Assembly: GCF_008386695.1 (NCBI RefSeq)
Contig: NZ_VUOC01000004.1
Span: 3,414,423-3,478,422, forward strand
DNA from: Chitinophaga agrisoli
GTDB taxonomy: Bacteria; Bacteroidota; Bacteroidia; Chitinophagales; Chitinophagaceae
Length of the DNA: 64,000 nucleotides
Direction of reading: 5' to 3'
Shown: piece after piece, positions 44,518 to 53,600 of the stretch
How the letters are laid out: every line of letters starts with the position of its first letter
Position numbering within the stretch: the stretch's first letter is position 1
Position numbers and translations under genes: made by a program
Notes under the pieces: model-generated
Seen by the model: the letters and a program-made list of their open reading frames with translations, nothing else
Told to the model about the DNA's origin: nothing
The model's database searches: none

Positions 44518-44712
44518 ATGGAAAAACGCATCTTAGGCATTATTTTTTCCCTGCTGGGCGCTACGGGCCTGATTTTGGCAGCCGTTAACTTCGTAAATGG
44601 CGGGGAAGGAACCCGCAGCATTAAGACCATTGTGATCTACGCCATCCTGGGAGCTATTTTCTTCTTTTCCGGCATCGGCCTCATCAGAAGTACTAAGGAC
44701 AAGGCATCCTGA
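44518..44712 (+). CDS. Small two-helix membrane protein
   Basis: A 64-residue protein with two hydrophobic helices (RILGIIFSLLGATGLILAAV near 4-23 and TIVIYAILGAIFFFSGIGLI near 38-57), a short acidic loop between, and a basic tail (RSTKDKAS). The second helix is preceded by GEGTRSIKT. No family recognised with certainty, but it looks like the small ubiquitous Bacteroidota membrane proteins. It runs the same way as the GRDP-like gene 54 bp upstream and could be co-transcribed; the convergent DUF1801 gene ends just after it. Confidence 0.7.
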   Translation: MEKRILGIIFSLLGATGLILAAVNFVNGGEGTRSIKTIVIYAILGAIFFFSGIGLIRSTKDKAS

Positions 44713-44718
44713 GCGCGT

Positions 44719-45075
44719 CTATTTCCGGTAAAGCGCAAGCACCGCGGTAAAAATAGTGTCGATCTTTTTAACAGGCAGGTCTTTATCCGGATCCAGCAAC
44801 AATATTTTCATCCGGGCCCTTTTTTCCGTGAGCAGATCAGGGTGATGGATCCGCTTTCCTTCCACAATGCCAATATAGGGTTGATGGTACTGCTTATGCA
44901 CCCACAGGTAACAAAACATCTTTTCATTGTAACAGTAAAAAGGCATCCTGTATTTCCAGGCTTCTGTAATATGGGGGTCTAACCGGAGGATGTATTCCCT
45001 CAGATACTGTAAACAGCTTTTTGCCGGTTCCTGCTGCTGTAAAAAGTATTCGTCTATGGGGCGTAACATAAGCAA
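44719..45075 (-). CDS. DUF1801 (YdhG-like) domain protein
   Basis: A 118-residue protein matching DUF1801: IDEYFLQQQEPAKSCLQYLR, ITEAWKYRMPFYCYNEKMFC, VHKQYHQPYIGIVEGKRI and ILLLDPDKDLPVKKIDTIF. The family has a small alpha-beta fold related to frataxin-like or YdhG proteins; function is unknown. There is no signal peptide. It is convergent with the small membrane protein gene (7-bp gap) and upstream has a 127-bp gap to the divergent acyltransferase-like gene. Confidence 0.88.
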   Translation of the reverse strand: MLMLRPIDEYFLQQQEPAKSCLQYLREYILRLDPHITEAWKYRMPFYCYNEKMFCYLWVHKQYHQPYIGIVEGKRIHHPDLLTEKRARMKILLLDPDKDLPVKKIDTIFTAVLALYRK

Positions 45076-45202
45076 TGCCTGATGATGATCAATATTACGA
45101 TTATTCCTATTTATTTGCTACCTTTAAGCACTCTATACTTCACTATATCCACAGAAAACTGGTAGCTTTTCCGTTAAGATTGTCTTTTTAAACGCCTTCT
45201 AT

Positions 45203-46411
45203 ATGTACACTGCAACTATGGCGCTCCCTAAAGCAGCCATTACAACCAAACGTATTCAATCTATTGATCTGTTACGGGGAACCATCATGATCATTATGGC
45301 GCTGGACCATGTGCGTGACTATTTCCACAACAGCGCTTTTGTATTTGATCCTACTGATCTTACACAAACCAGCGGTATCCTGTTCTTCACACGTTGGATC
45401 ACGCATTTTTGCGCGCCTCTTTTCACTTTCCTCGCGGGTACCTCTGCTTACCTGGTGGGCACGCGTAAAAGTAAAAAGGAGCTGTCTTTTTTCCTGCTTA
45501 CACGAGGGCTCTGGCTGGTGTTCCTGGAGTATGCGGTGATCACATTGCTGTGGACCTTTAACCCGCAATATCCTGTTTTCCTGATACAGGTGATCTGGTC
45601 ACTGGGTGTAAGCATGATCTTTTTATCTGCGCTCATCTATCTGCCCTGGGGCGCTATCCTGGCCATTGGCCTCATACTGATAGCCGGTCATAACCTGCTG
45701 GATACCGTACACGTGCCAGGCCAGGGCGGCCCCTCCATCTTCTGGGCTTTCCTGCATGAGCAGCGTTTCTTTCCCCTGGGGAGCAGAGGCATCTTTGTAG
45801 GCTATCCCATCATACCCTGGATAGGTATTATGGCTACCGGTTATTGTTTTGGCCGGTTATACACCCCATCCTTTGATGCCGCTACCCGCAAAAAACTATT
45901 ATTATACCTAGGGTTTGGCGCTATTACGTTGTTCATCGTTATCCGGGCCATTAATATTTACGGCGATCCGGCGCATTGGGCTGTACAACGTACGTCTTTC
46001 TTTACCTTCCTGTCTTTCCTGAACACCACCAAGTATCCGCCTTCCCTGTTATATACCTTAATGACGCTGGGCCCCGCCTGCCTGTTCCTGGCCTTTACGG
46101 AAAAGCCCTTAAATGGCTTTACGGAAAAGATCACCATCTTTGGACGGGTGCCTATGTTCTTTTACCTGCTGCATATTCCGCTTATACACCTCATGGCTTT
46201 TATTGGCGCTGCCATATGCGGGCACTCCTGGTCTGATATGATCCTGACCAATTGGGTAAGCGCCAGTCCGGCATTAGCGGGCTACGGCTTTAACCTGGGT
46301 ATCGTTTATCTGTTATGGGTGTTGGTGATCCTGGCTTTGTACCCCTTATGCAAAAGATACGATGCCTATAAAAGAGCGCATAAAGAAAACCAATGGTTGA
46401 GCTATATTTAA
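45203..46411 (+). CDS. Heparan-alpha-glucosaminide N-acetyltransferase-like (DUF1624) membrane protein
   Basis: A 402-residue integral membrane protein with about ten hydrophobic helices. The first cytoplasmic turn IQSIDLLRGTIMIIMALDHV followed by RDYFHNSAF is the hallmark of the DUF1624/HGSNAT-like acyltransferases, with the His in ALDHVRD as putative acyl-transfer residue. Further marks are THFCAPLFTFLAGTSAYLV and FGRVPMFFYLLHIPLIHLMA. Members move acyl groups across the membrane onto sugars; the substrate here is open. The start at 45203 (MYTATMALPKAAIT) or at codon 6 both fit. The flavoenzyme gene 25 bp downstream runs the same way and may be in one mRNA. Confidence 0.9.
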   Translation: MYTATMALPKAAITTKRIQSIDLLRGTIMIIMALDHVRDYFHNSAFVFDPTDLTQTSGILFFTRWITHFCAPLFTFLAGTSAYLVGTRKSKKELSFFLLTRGLWLVFLEYAVITLLWTFNPQYPVFLIQVIWSLGVSMIFLSALIYLPWGAILAIGLILIAGHNLLDTVHVPGQGGPSIFWAFLHEQRFFPLGSRGIFVGYPIIPWIGIMATGYCFGRLYTPSFDAATRKKLLLYLGFGAITLFIVIRAINIYGDPAHWAVQRTSFFTFLSFLNTTKYPPSLLYTLMTLGPACLFLAFTEKPLNGFTEKITIFGRVPMFFYLLHIPLIHLMAFIGAAICGHSWSDMILTNWVSASPALAGYGFNLGIVYLLWVLVILALYPLCKRYDAYKRAHKENQWLSYI

Positions 46412-46436
46412 GGGATAAAACACCCTTGAATCGATC

Positions 46437-47702
46437 ATGCAAGCAGAGGCGCTTAAAAACTGGGCCGGGAATTACACCTATAGCACCCAACAGGTACACT
46501 ATCCAACATCCGTAACCGCGGTACAACAGCTGGTCAGAGAGTTGCCCGGGCTGCGGGCCCTGGGCACCCGTCATTGTTTCAATGCCATAGCAGACAGTAA
46601 CGCGCACCTGGTATCCCTGCAACAGCTGCAGCAAGAAATTATCCTGGATACCGCCGCTATGCAGGTAACCGTTGGCGCTGGCATGAATTACGGGCAACTA
46701 AGCCAATACCTGCATGATCACGGGCTGGCCCTGCACAATCTGGCCTCTTTACCACATATCTCCATTGCGGGCGCTTGCGCTACGGCTACCCACGGCTCTG
46801 GCAGTAAGAATGGCAACCTGGCTACGGCCGTAGCCGCCTTACAGCTGGTAACGGCGTCCGGGGAACTGGTCTCCCTCTCAAGAGAAAAGGACGGAGACCG
46901 TTTTATGGGTACCGTAGTATCCCTGGGCGGTGCGGGGCTGATCACACAGCTTACCCTGAATATACAGCCTGCCTTCACTATACAGCAATACCTGTACGAA
47001 CAGTTGCCATTCCAGCAGCTGGAACATCATCTGCAGGATATTTTGTCCGCCGCCTACAGTGTAAGCCTGTTCACGGACTGGCAGGCGCCACGTTTTAACC
47101 AGGTATGGCTTAAACAGCTGGGCGGCGTCTATACCGCGCCTGACAATTTCTTTAGCGCCACACCCGCTACCCGCAACCTGCACCCCATAGGCGAACTATC
47201 CGCGGAACACTGTACAGAGCAACTGGGCATAGCAGGCCCCTGGCATGAGCGGCTCCCGCATTTCCGTATGCATTTTACCCCCAGTAGTGGCGAAGAGCTG
47301 CAATCAGAATATTTTGTACCACTGGCGGATGGGTATGCCGCATTAATGGCCCTCACGCCATTAATGGAGCGGATTGCGCCCTTGCTGCTGATCTCAGAAC
47401 TACGTACCATTGCTGCAGATCAATATTGGATGAGCCCCTGTTATCAGCAGGACTGTATGGCCATCCACTTTACCTGGAAACAGGACTGGCCGGCCGTACA
47501 ACAGGTATTGCCGCTGATAGAGGCGCGGCTGGCGCCTTTCCGGGCAAGGCCCCATTGGGGCAAGCTGTTTACCATGCCCCCCGCAAAACTGGCCGGGCTG
47601 TATGAAAGGTTACCGGATTTCCGGCAGCTGCTACAGGAATATGATCCACAGGGTAAGTTCAGGAATGCATTTATGGATACGTATATATTTGGTAGATACT
47701 GA
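46437..47702 (+). CDS. Alditol/xylitol oxidase-type FAD enzyme
   Basis: A 421-residue flavoenzyme close in length and motifs to Streptomyces alditol oxidase AldO (418 residues). The covalent FAD site is LRALGTRHCFNAIAD with His46 at the same position as in AldO. The FAD-binding half also has VGAGMNYGQLSQYLHDHGLA and ISIAGACATATHGSGSKNG. Catalytic residues are kept: Glu321 and Arg323 in LLLISELRTIAAD correspond to Glu320 and Arg322 of AldO. It should oxidise the terminal CH2OH of a polyol such as xylitol or sorbitol to an aldehyde, forming H2O2. No signal peptide, so cytoplasmic. A stem-loop that may end transcription follows at 47705-47753. Confidence 0.92.
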   Translation: MQAEALKNWAGNYTYSTQQVHYPTSVTAVQQLVRELPGLRALGTRHCFNAIADSNAHLVSLQQLQQEIILDTAAMQVTVGAGMNYGQLSQYLHDHGLALHNLASLPHISIAGACATATHGSGSKNGNLATAVAALQLVTASGELVSLSREKDGDRFMGTVVSLGGAGLITQLTLNIQPAFTIQQYLYEQLPFQQLEHHLQDILSAAYSVSLFTDWQAPRFNQVWLKQLGGVYTAPDNFFSATPATRNLHPIGELSAEHCTEQLGIAGPWHERLPHFRMHFTPSSGEELQSEYFVPLADGYAALMALTPLMERIAPLLLISELRTIAADQYWMSPCYQQDCMAIHFTWKQDWPAVQQVLPLIEARLAPFRARPHWGKLFTMPPAKLAGLYERLPDFRQLLQEYDPQGKFRNAFMDTYIFGRY

Positions 47703-47704
47703 AA

Positions 47705-47753
47705 GGCCCTTGCAACACTACAAGGCAAAGATGCCTGGTTGTATACAAGGGCC
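47705..47753. terminator. Candidate stem-loop between convergent genes
   Basis: Outer 8-bp arms GGCCCTTG (47705-47712) and CAAGGGCC (47746-47753) enclose an inner AAGGCA/TGCCTGG hairpin. It lies between the flavoenzyme and PI-PLC stop codons. There is no strong T run, so terminator activity is uncertain. Confidence 0.45.
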
Positions 47754-47778
47754 GTTCCGCGTGCTTCTCCGGCACTAA

Positions 47779-48864
47779 CTATTTGTTGCCTGCGGTAGCA
47801 TTACCGCCGCTCACAGGGTTCATCCGAACGTATTTGCTGCCGGCGCCTTCAAAGCTTACCACATAATCTGATTTAAAATGGGTGCTTTTCAGGTAATAAT
47901 CTGTGGTGATGATTTGCGCGCCGGATGCACAGGCGGCCTCAAAACCAGATCTGTCATTCACACGGGCTTGCCTGGTATCAGAATCAGCCCTGGTACGGAT
48001 AATATATCCTTTTGCCACCAAGTCTTTTATAGCCGGATCGTTAGGGTTATTGCGGATCATGGCAGCAGCTTCCGGTGTGCCTGCTTCTGCATTAGCAAAT
48101 AACACACGGCCTTTCAGGGAAGGATGCCCGGCAATATACATATCCCTTTTTTTAGCGTGATCGTCCAGGATAAAGAGGAATTTGCCTTTAGCGGCTTTCA
48201 GCGTAGGCCAGTTATCGTGCTGTACGGCTTCTTCCAGGGTATTGTAGTTGCCTCTTACCATATCCGGGGTGATCAGGTGGGCTTCGCCCAGGTACTCCCG
48301 GATGTCCCTGTCCAGATCGTCAAAAGTTTTAGGTGTTATCTCTTCCGCAGCGGTAAGGTTGGGATGATTTTCGCCGCCGCCTTTTACTTCCAGCGTAATG
48401 AATACCGGGCTATGGTCCGGATGTTTTTCAGACCAGGCGCGAAGCTGCTGCAAAGCTATCTTTAAAGTAGAAGCCTGGCTGCGGAAGTCCAGATCAGGTA
48501 CGTGAAATATCTTAAAACCAGGTTCATTCATACCTTCTGCATCATAAGGCGCCTGATTGGGCACCCAATCCAGCCCTTTAGGATGCGCCCAGCGGCCTCC
48601 TTTTTCATCTGCATACACATCAATCTCCATATTGCGCAGGCCCATATCCAGCTGTGCGGAAAAAGGGATGTGCTCATAATCCAGCGTGCTGGCGGCAGCG
48701 GAATCCTTTTGCTGGAACATTTTGAACAGCGCAGGATCAATCGCTTTTTTGTAGCTGTTATGGGAGCCGATCACCTGTATACGGTTAATGTGCAGGTCAT
48801 CCGGCAGGTCTTTTTTTGTTACCGGCAGTGCCAGTATGAGGGCTAAACCTAAAAACGCTTTCAT
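47779..48864 (-). CDS. Secreted PI-PLC-like phosphodiesterase (PLC-C1 type)
   Basis: A 361-residue protein with a signal peptide (MKAFLGLALILALPVTKKD). The catalytic TIM barrel has the first-strand signature INRIQVIGSHNSYKKAID with the general-base His near residue 34, and the second part QLDMGLRNMEIDVYADEKGG with Glu and Asp for the Ca2+ site. RWAHPKGLDWVPNQAPYDAE follows. This is the calcium-dependent phosphatidylinositol-specific phospholipase C1-like family of bacteria; substrates may be glycerophosphoinositol or other phosphodiesters. It is downstream of the SusD gene on the same strand, with a terminator-like hairpin (48881-48916) between them, so it may be part of that uptake locus but partly uncoupled. 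Confidence 0.9.
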   Translation of the reverse strand: MKAFLGLALILALPVTKKDLPDDLHINRIQVIGSHNSYKKAIDPALFKMFQQKDSAAASTLDYEHIPFSAQLDMGLRNMEIDVYADEKGGRWAHPKGLDWVPNQAPYDAEGMNEPGFKIFHVPDLDFRSQASTLKIALQQLRAWSEKHPDHSPVFITLEVKGGGENHPNLTAAEEITPKTFDDLDRDIREYLGEAHLITPDMVRGNYNTLEEAVQHDNWPTLKAAKGKFLFILDDHAKKRDMYIAGHPSLKGRVLFANAEAGTPEAAAMIRNNPNDPAIKDLVAKGYIIRTRADSDTRQARVNDRSGFEAACASGAQIITTDYYLKSTHFKSDYVVSFEGAGSKYVRMNPVSGGNATAGNK

Positions 48865-48880
48865 TATTGTAATTTTTTAA

Positions 48881-48916
48881 AAACAGCCGGCCCCGTGGTA
48901 ACGGGACCGGCTGTTT
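48881..48916 (-). terminator. Stem-loop between susD-like and PI-PLC genes
   Basis: A 16-bp stem (48881-48896 with 48901-48916; core CAGCCGG/CCGGCTG, one G-T pair) with a GGTA loop, then T-rich on the minus strand. It lies 26 bp past the SusD stop. It may be full termination or attenuation before the PI-PLC gene. Confidence 0.75.
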
Positions 48917-48942
48917 GATGATATAATATACAAACAATTCTA

Positions 48943-50544
48943 CTATTGCGGATAACCTGGGTTTTGTTTCAGGTTCGTGTTCAGACGGATCTCATTGATG
49001 GGGATCGGGAATAAACGGCGGTAGTCGGATTTGTCCATGTGGATGGTCTCATTCGGCAGGGGATAATCCTTTTCGAACAGGCCATAACGGATCAGGTCAT
49101 TCCTGCGCCATCCTTCCCAGGCAAGTTCGCGGGCGCGTTCGTCCAGCAGGCTCTCCAGGGTAGTGCCAGATGCTACGTCGGTAGCGCCGGCACGGCGGCG
49201 GATCAGGTTCACGATATAATCCGGCGTTTGCAGGGCGCCGTTTACAGTGGTAGCCGTTGCGCCACGCAGAATGGCTTCTGCCTTCATCAGCAGCACGTCT
49301 GCGAGGCGGAATACCGGAACGTCATTGGCGTTCAGACGGGTAGCGGCAGTGGTAGTAGGATCCGGGTAGTATTTGATAGAACGTACACCGGAAGCCTGCG
49401 CGCGGCGGGTGTTACCCAGGTCCATGGTGGAACCATTCTCCAGTACCAGGTCTTTAAAGATCTCGATCTGCACGTTCGGGCTATCAGGATAGAAGATCGG
49501 CTGATTGGTAAAGCCACCTGTACCGTCCGGATAGTATTGCTTGCCTGCCAGCCAGGTTTGGGTCCTGAAGTCGTTATTCAGGTTAAAGCGGGCATAGAAC
49601 TCAGGCGTGGTGCTCATAGCGATACTTAAACCAACGCTAAAGCCGTAAGCCTGTACCATGTAATAGTAGAAGCCAAAGCGGGTGAACTGGTTACCGCCAA
49701 TCTGCTGATCGTAAGGAACGGCAAAAATGGTTTCATTGATCTGCGGGCCGTTGTTAGGCAAGAAGATATCGCGGTAACGGGCATCCAGGCTGTAATTAGG
49801 ATTAGCCTGTACGCTATCTGCCATCGCTACTGCTTCTGTATAACGGTTGGTACCGGTATATACCCCAGCGTTCAGATACATCTTACACAGTAACGCATAG
49901 CACATGCCTTTAGTAGGACGGCCGTACTGCAGGGTGTTATCCTTGCCATTTTTGGCGGGCAGTTTGGGCGCCAGGTCTTTTAACTCAGATTCAATGAACT
50001 TGAACACTTCAGCCCTGGGCTGTGTAGTGGGCAAGCTGTCTAACTGGTAAGTTTTCATGATGGGCACGTTACCATAGGTATCCATCATAAAATAGTAGTA
50101 CAGTGCGCGCATAGCCCTGATCTCCAGTATAAAGGACGCTTTGGTGGCGTCATCCAGCTTGGTGGCGTTGGAAACAACATCCAGGAGACGGTTACAGTTG
50201 GTGATACCGCCACCGAAGCCCCACTGCCAGATACCATTTACATACGGGTGATCAAATGTCCAGGTATGATAGTGCATCAGACGGTATTGGCCACCATCAT
50301 CAAAGTTACCCTGCCTGGCCGGAAGGATCGCTTCATCTGTGCTAAGCTCCTGCATACGCCAGTAGGTAACGGCGTAGCTGGAGGAGAGGTTGGAATACAT
50401 GGTACCTATCAGAGCCTGATAGTCGCGGGCCGTCTGGGGGAAGTTGGATGTTACGTACTGTGACTCCACACCCACGTCCAGCTTGCGGCAGGCGCTAAAA
50501 GCAACCAACCCGGCAAGTATTATTAATATTGATATCTTTTTCAT
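48943..50544 (-). CDS. RagB/SusD family nutrient-binding lipoprotein
   Basis: A 533-residue SusD-like lipoprotein; lipobox VAFSAC with Cys19 after MKKISILIILAGL. Family landmarks are ARDYQALIGTMYSNLSSSYA, NRLLDVVSNATKLDDATKA, FILEIRAMRALYYYFMMDTYG near residue 130, GRPTKGMCYALLCKMYLNAG, and at the end PVFRLADVLLMKAEAILRG, ERARELAWEGWRRNDLIRYG and FPIPINEIRLNTNLKQNPGY. It pairs with the SusC-like gene upstream (143-bp gap with a long inverted repeat). Neighbouring PI-PLC suggests the ligand may carry a phosphodiester, but no enzyme in the operon proper shows it. Confidence 0.96.
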   Translation of the reverse strand: MKKISILIILAGLVAFSACRKLDVGVESQYVTSNFPQTARDYQALIGTMYSNLSSSYAVTYWRMQELSTDEAILPARQGNFDDGGQYRLMHYHTWTFDHPYVNGIWQWGFGGGITNCNRLLDVVSNATKLDDATKASFILEIRAMRALYYYFMMDTYGNVPIMKTYQLDSLPTTQPRAEVFKFIESELKDLAPKLPAKNGKDNTLQYGRPTKGMCYALLCKMYLNAGVYTGTNRYTEAVAMADSVQANPNYSLDARYRDIFLPNNGPQINETIFAVPYDQQIGGNQFTRFGFYYYMVQAYGFSVGLSIAMSTTPEFYARFNLNNDFRTQTWLAGKQYYPDGTGGFTNQPIFYPDSPNVQIEIFKDLVLENGSTMDLGNTRRAQASGVRSIKYYPDPTTTAATRLNANDVPVFRLADVLLMKAEAILRGATATTVNGALQTPDYIVNLIRRRAGATDVASGTTLESLLDERARELAWEGWRRNDLIRYGLFEKDYPLPNETIHMDKSDYRRLFPIPINEIRLNTNLKQNPGYPQ

Positions 50545-50571
50545 CCGTTCATTTTTATTTTTTTATCGGCC

Positions 50572-50647
50572 GGATGGAGCCTTAGACGATTAAAATAATC
50601 ATTCGCCTGTATGCCTAATAATTATTTTAATCGTGCCGGCTTCATCC
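50572..50647. promoter_or_regulatory. Long intercistronic inverted repeat between susC and susD
   Basis: Arms 50572-50599 and 50621-50647 pair over about 27 bp with few mismatches (core ACGATTAAAATAAT/ATTATTTTAATCGT), around a 21-nt loop. It has no terminator-like T run. It may set the SusC to SusD expression ratio by mRNA stability. Confidence 0.55.
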
Positions 50648-50687
50648 CTTGATTAATTTATGTTTTTCTGAATAACCCCTCATTCCA

Positions 50688-53600
50688 TTAGAAAGAAGCA
50701 GACACCCCAATCATGTAAGTGCGTGTTTTCGGATAGAAGTTTTTGTTATCAATACCCGGTGTAACACCGCCGATGTTAATCTCCGGATCAACGCCGCGAT
50801 ACTTGGTGATCACGAACAGGTTGTTGCCGGACAGATACAGGCGCAGGCTCTTGATATACTGGGTATGCGGTTTGAAAGTATAACCCAGGGTAACGTTATC
50901 CATACGCAGGTAAGAGCCGTCTTCTAAGAAACGGTCAGAGATCAGGTATGCATATTTGTCGTTATAAGACTCACCCAGCGTAAAACGGGGAATGTTCTGC
51001 CTGGGGGAACCTTGCGGGTTATTCATGGCCGCGAGGGTAGCGTTCAGTATCTTATTACCGGTTACGCCACGCACCAGGAAGTTCAGATCAAAATTGTGAT
51101 AGTAGAAATTGTTAGACCAACCGTAGATCAGCGCAGGCTGAGCGTTACCGGCAATACGGGCATCGGTGGTCAGCGGCTGGGCAGCAATGGTTTTACCACT
51201 TGCGTCCAGGAAGGTGCTAACACCGTTGGGATCTTTACCCATATAGTGCCACAGGTTAAAAGTACCTAAAGCATAACCAGGTTTGATGATCTGGCTATAG
51301 TTGCCAGATTGGCCCTGTCCACCCAGGCTGGCGGTCTGCACGAAATTGATAGGGTATGTACTGTTGGAAATACTTTCAATTACGTTCTTGTTGTGCGCGA
51401 AGTTCAATGAAGTTTTCCAGGTAAAGTCTTTAGTTTTTACCGGTACGGCATTCAATACCACCTCTATACCGCTGTTTTTGATGCTGCCCACGTTAGCTGT
51501 ATAAACAGGTACTACGTATTGGGTAGCAGAAACCGGGTATTGATCGTAGATCAGGTCTGATGTTTTCTTGATATAGTAATCCACAGAACCGCTGATACGG
51601 TCTTTCAGGATACCGAAGTCCAGGCCAAAGTTGGCAGTAGAGGTGCTTTCCCATTTGAGGTCCGGGTTTTCGTTACGTACAAAGCCAATGGAGTTGGTGA
51701 TATTACCGTTATACAGGAACTTGGGACTAGCGGTAGTACCATATACCAGCAGGGCGGTGAAGGCATTGAAACCAGTGCTGTTACCGGATACACCGTAACC
51801 TGCCCTCAGTTTCAGGTTGTTGATCAGGGATATATTCTTCATGAAGTCTTCGCTGGTGATGTTCCAACCGGCAGAAACTGCGGGGAAGTAACCCCAGCGG
51901 TTGTTAATACCAAAAGCAGAAGAACCATCATTACGCAAAGAAGCCTGGAACAGGTATTTATCTGCATAAGAATACTGCACGCGGGCGTAGTAAGAGATCA
52001 GCCTTAAAGTAGAGATCGGGTTGTTGTCCAGCGGAACCTGTGAAAGCCCGGTCGGGTTGGACAGGTACAGGTTGTTATAAGACAGGGCATCGTTGGAAAA
52101 ACCCTGGGTAGTAAGACCAAAACCATCGTTTGAGCGGTCTTGCTGGAAGGTATAACCGCCCAGTAATTTCACGCTGTGTTTACCAAACTCGCGGTCATAG
52201 TTAAAGTAAGACTCTAACACGGTGCTGGTATTCAGGTATGATTTACGGTTGGCCACACCATTCTGGTTCTGGGCCAGGCCGGATTGGCTATTTAAGTAGC
52301 TGCTGTAGTTATTCTCATCGCGCTGGGTAGTACCAGTTAAGGTATACCGCAGACCTTTCAGGATCTCTACCTGTACCAGGCCAGTCAGCATGGTCTTGTT
52401 ATCATCAATATGAATGGTGTTATTATTGATGAGGGACAGCGGGTTTAAGGTACCGTCACCAGTTCTGGCGTAGTATTCCTTATAGGTACCATCCGGGTTA
52501 TAAGGGCTTACGGTAGGTAAGTAGAACAGCATGCCGGGCAGTACGTACTGTTGCGGCACATCGTCGCTCTTAGTATGGCTGTTGGTGATGGTAACACCCA
52601 GTTTCAGGCGGTCGTTAAAGAAACGCTGGGCGAGGTAACCTCTTACAGTAGTACGCTCCAGGGAAGTGTTCTTCAAGATACCGTCATTTTTCAGGTAGGT
52701 AGCGCTTCCACCATAGTCGGTATTATTGTTAGCGCCGCCGAAAGAGATGTTATGGCTCTGGGAAAAACCTTTTCTTTCCAGGAGTTTTTGCCAGTTGGTG
52801 CTGGAGCCGTCATCATTGAGGCCCGGCAGTATCGTTTGACCCTGTTTTTTCACGTAAGCACGCAGTTCGTCTGCGCTCAGCATGTCTATTTGTTTGGATA
52901 CTTCTTCCATAGCGCCATAAGCGTTATAGGTCAGGCGGGCCTGACCGGCTTTTGCTCTTTTGGTGGTTACCATGATGACACCGTTGGCAGCGCGGGAACC
53001 ATAAATAGCAGTAGCAGAAGCGTCTTTTAATACATCGATGCTCTCGATATCAGCGGGGGCCAGCAGATCGATAGAAGCGCCGGGCACACCGTCAATTACA
53101 TAAAATGGCTCCATAGCGCCACCGGTGGTACGGATGGTAGAAGGGCCCCTTAATACTACAGAGGGAGCAGCGTTCGGGTCACCGCTTTTAGTTACGTTCA
53201 AACCAGGTACTTTACCCTGCAGCAGTTCCGCGGGGGTAGTCAGTACACCCTGGTTAAACTCTTCTGATTTAATAGAGGTAATAGACCCCGTTACATCTTT
53301 TTTGCTGGAAGTACCATAACCGATCACCACCACATCCTTTAACTGTTTGGTATCGGTCAGCAGCGTGATGTTGATCGCTTTTTTATCTTCCACTTTGATC
53401 TCTTTGGGAACAGAACCCATGAGCGAGAAGATAATTACATCCTCATTGTTCACTGAAATAGAGTAAGCGCCGTTGGCGTTGGTAGTGGTACCACGGTTGG
53501 TTCCTTTTACGGCAACCGTTACTCCGGGCAATGGTGCATTGTTTTCGTCTGTAACGGTCCCCTTCAGGATACCGCCTGTTCTCTGGGCAAATGATGTTAC

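Noticed and set aside
44220-44630. 136-residue minus-strand frame opposite the cysteine-rich tail
   Set aside because: Its Pro/Leu/Gln repeats simply mirror the Gly/Ser/Cys codons of the GRDP-like protein on the plus strand.
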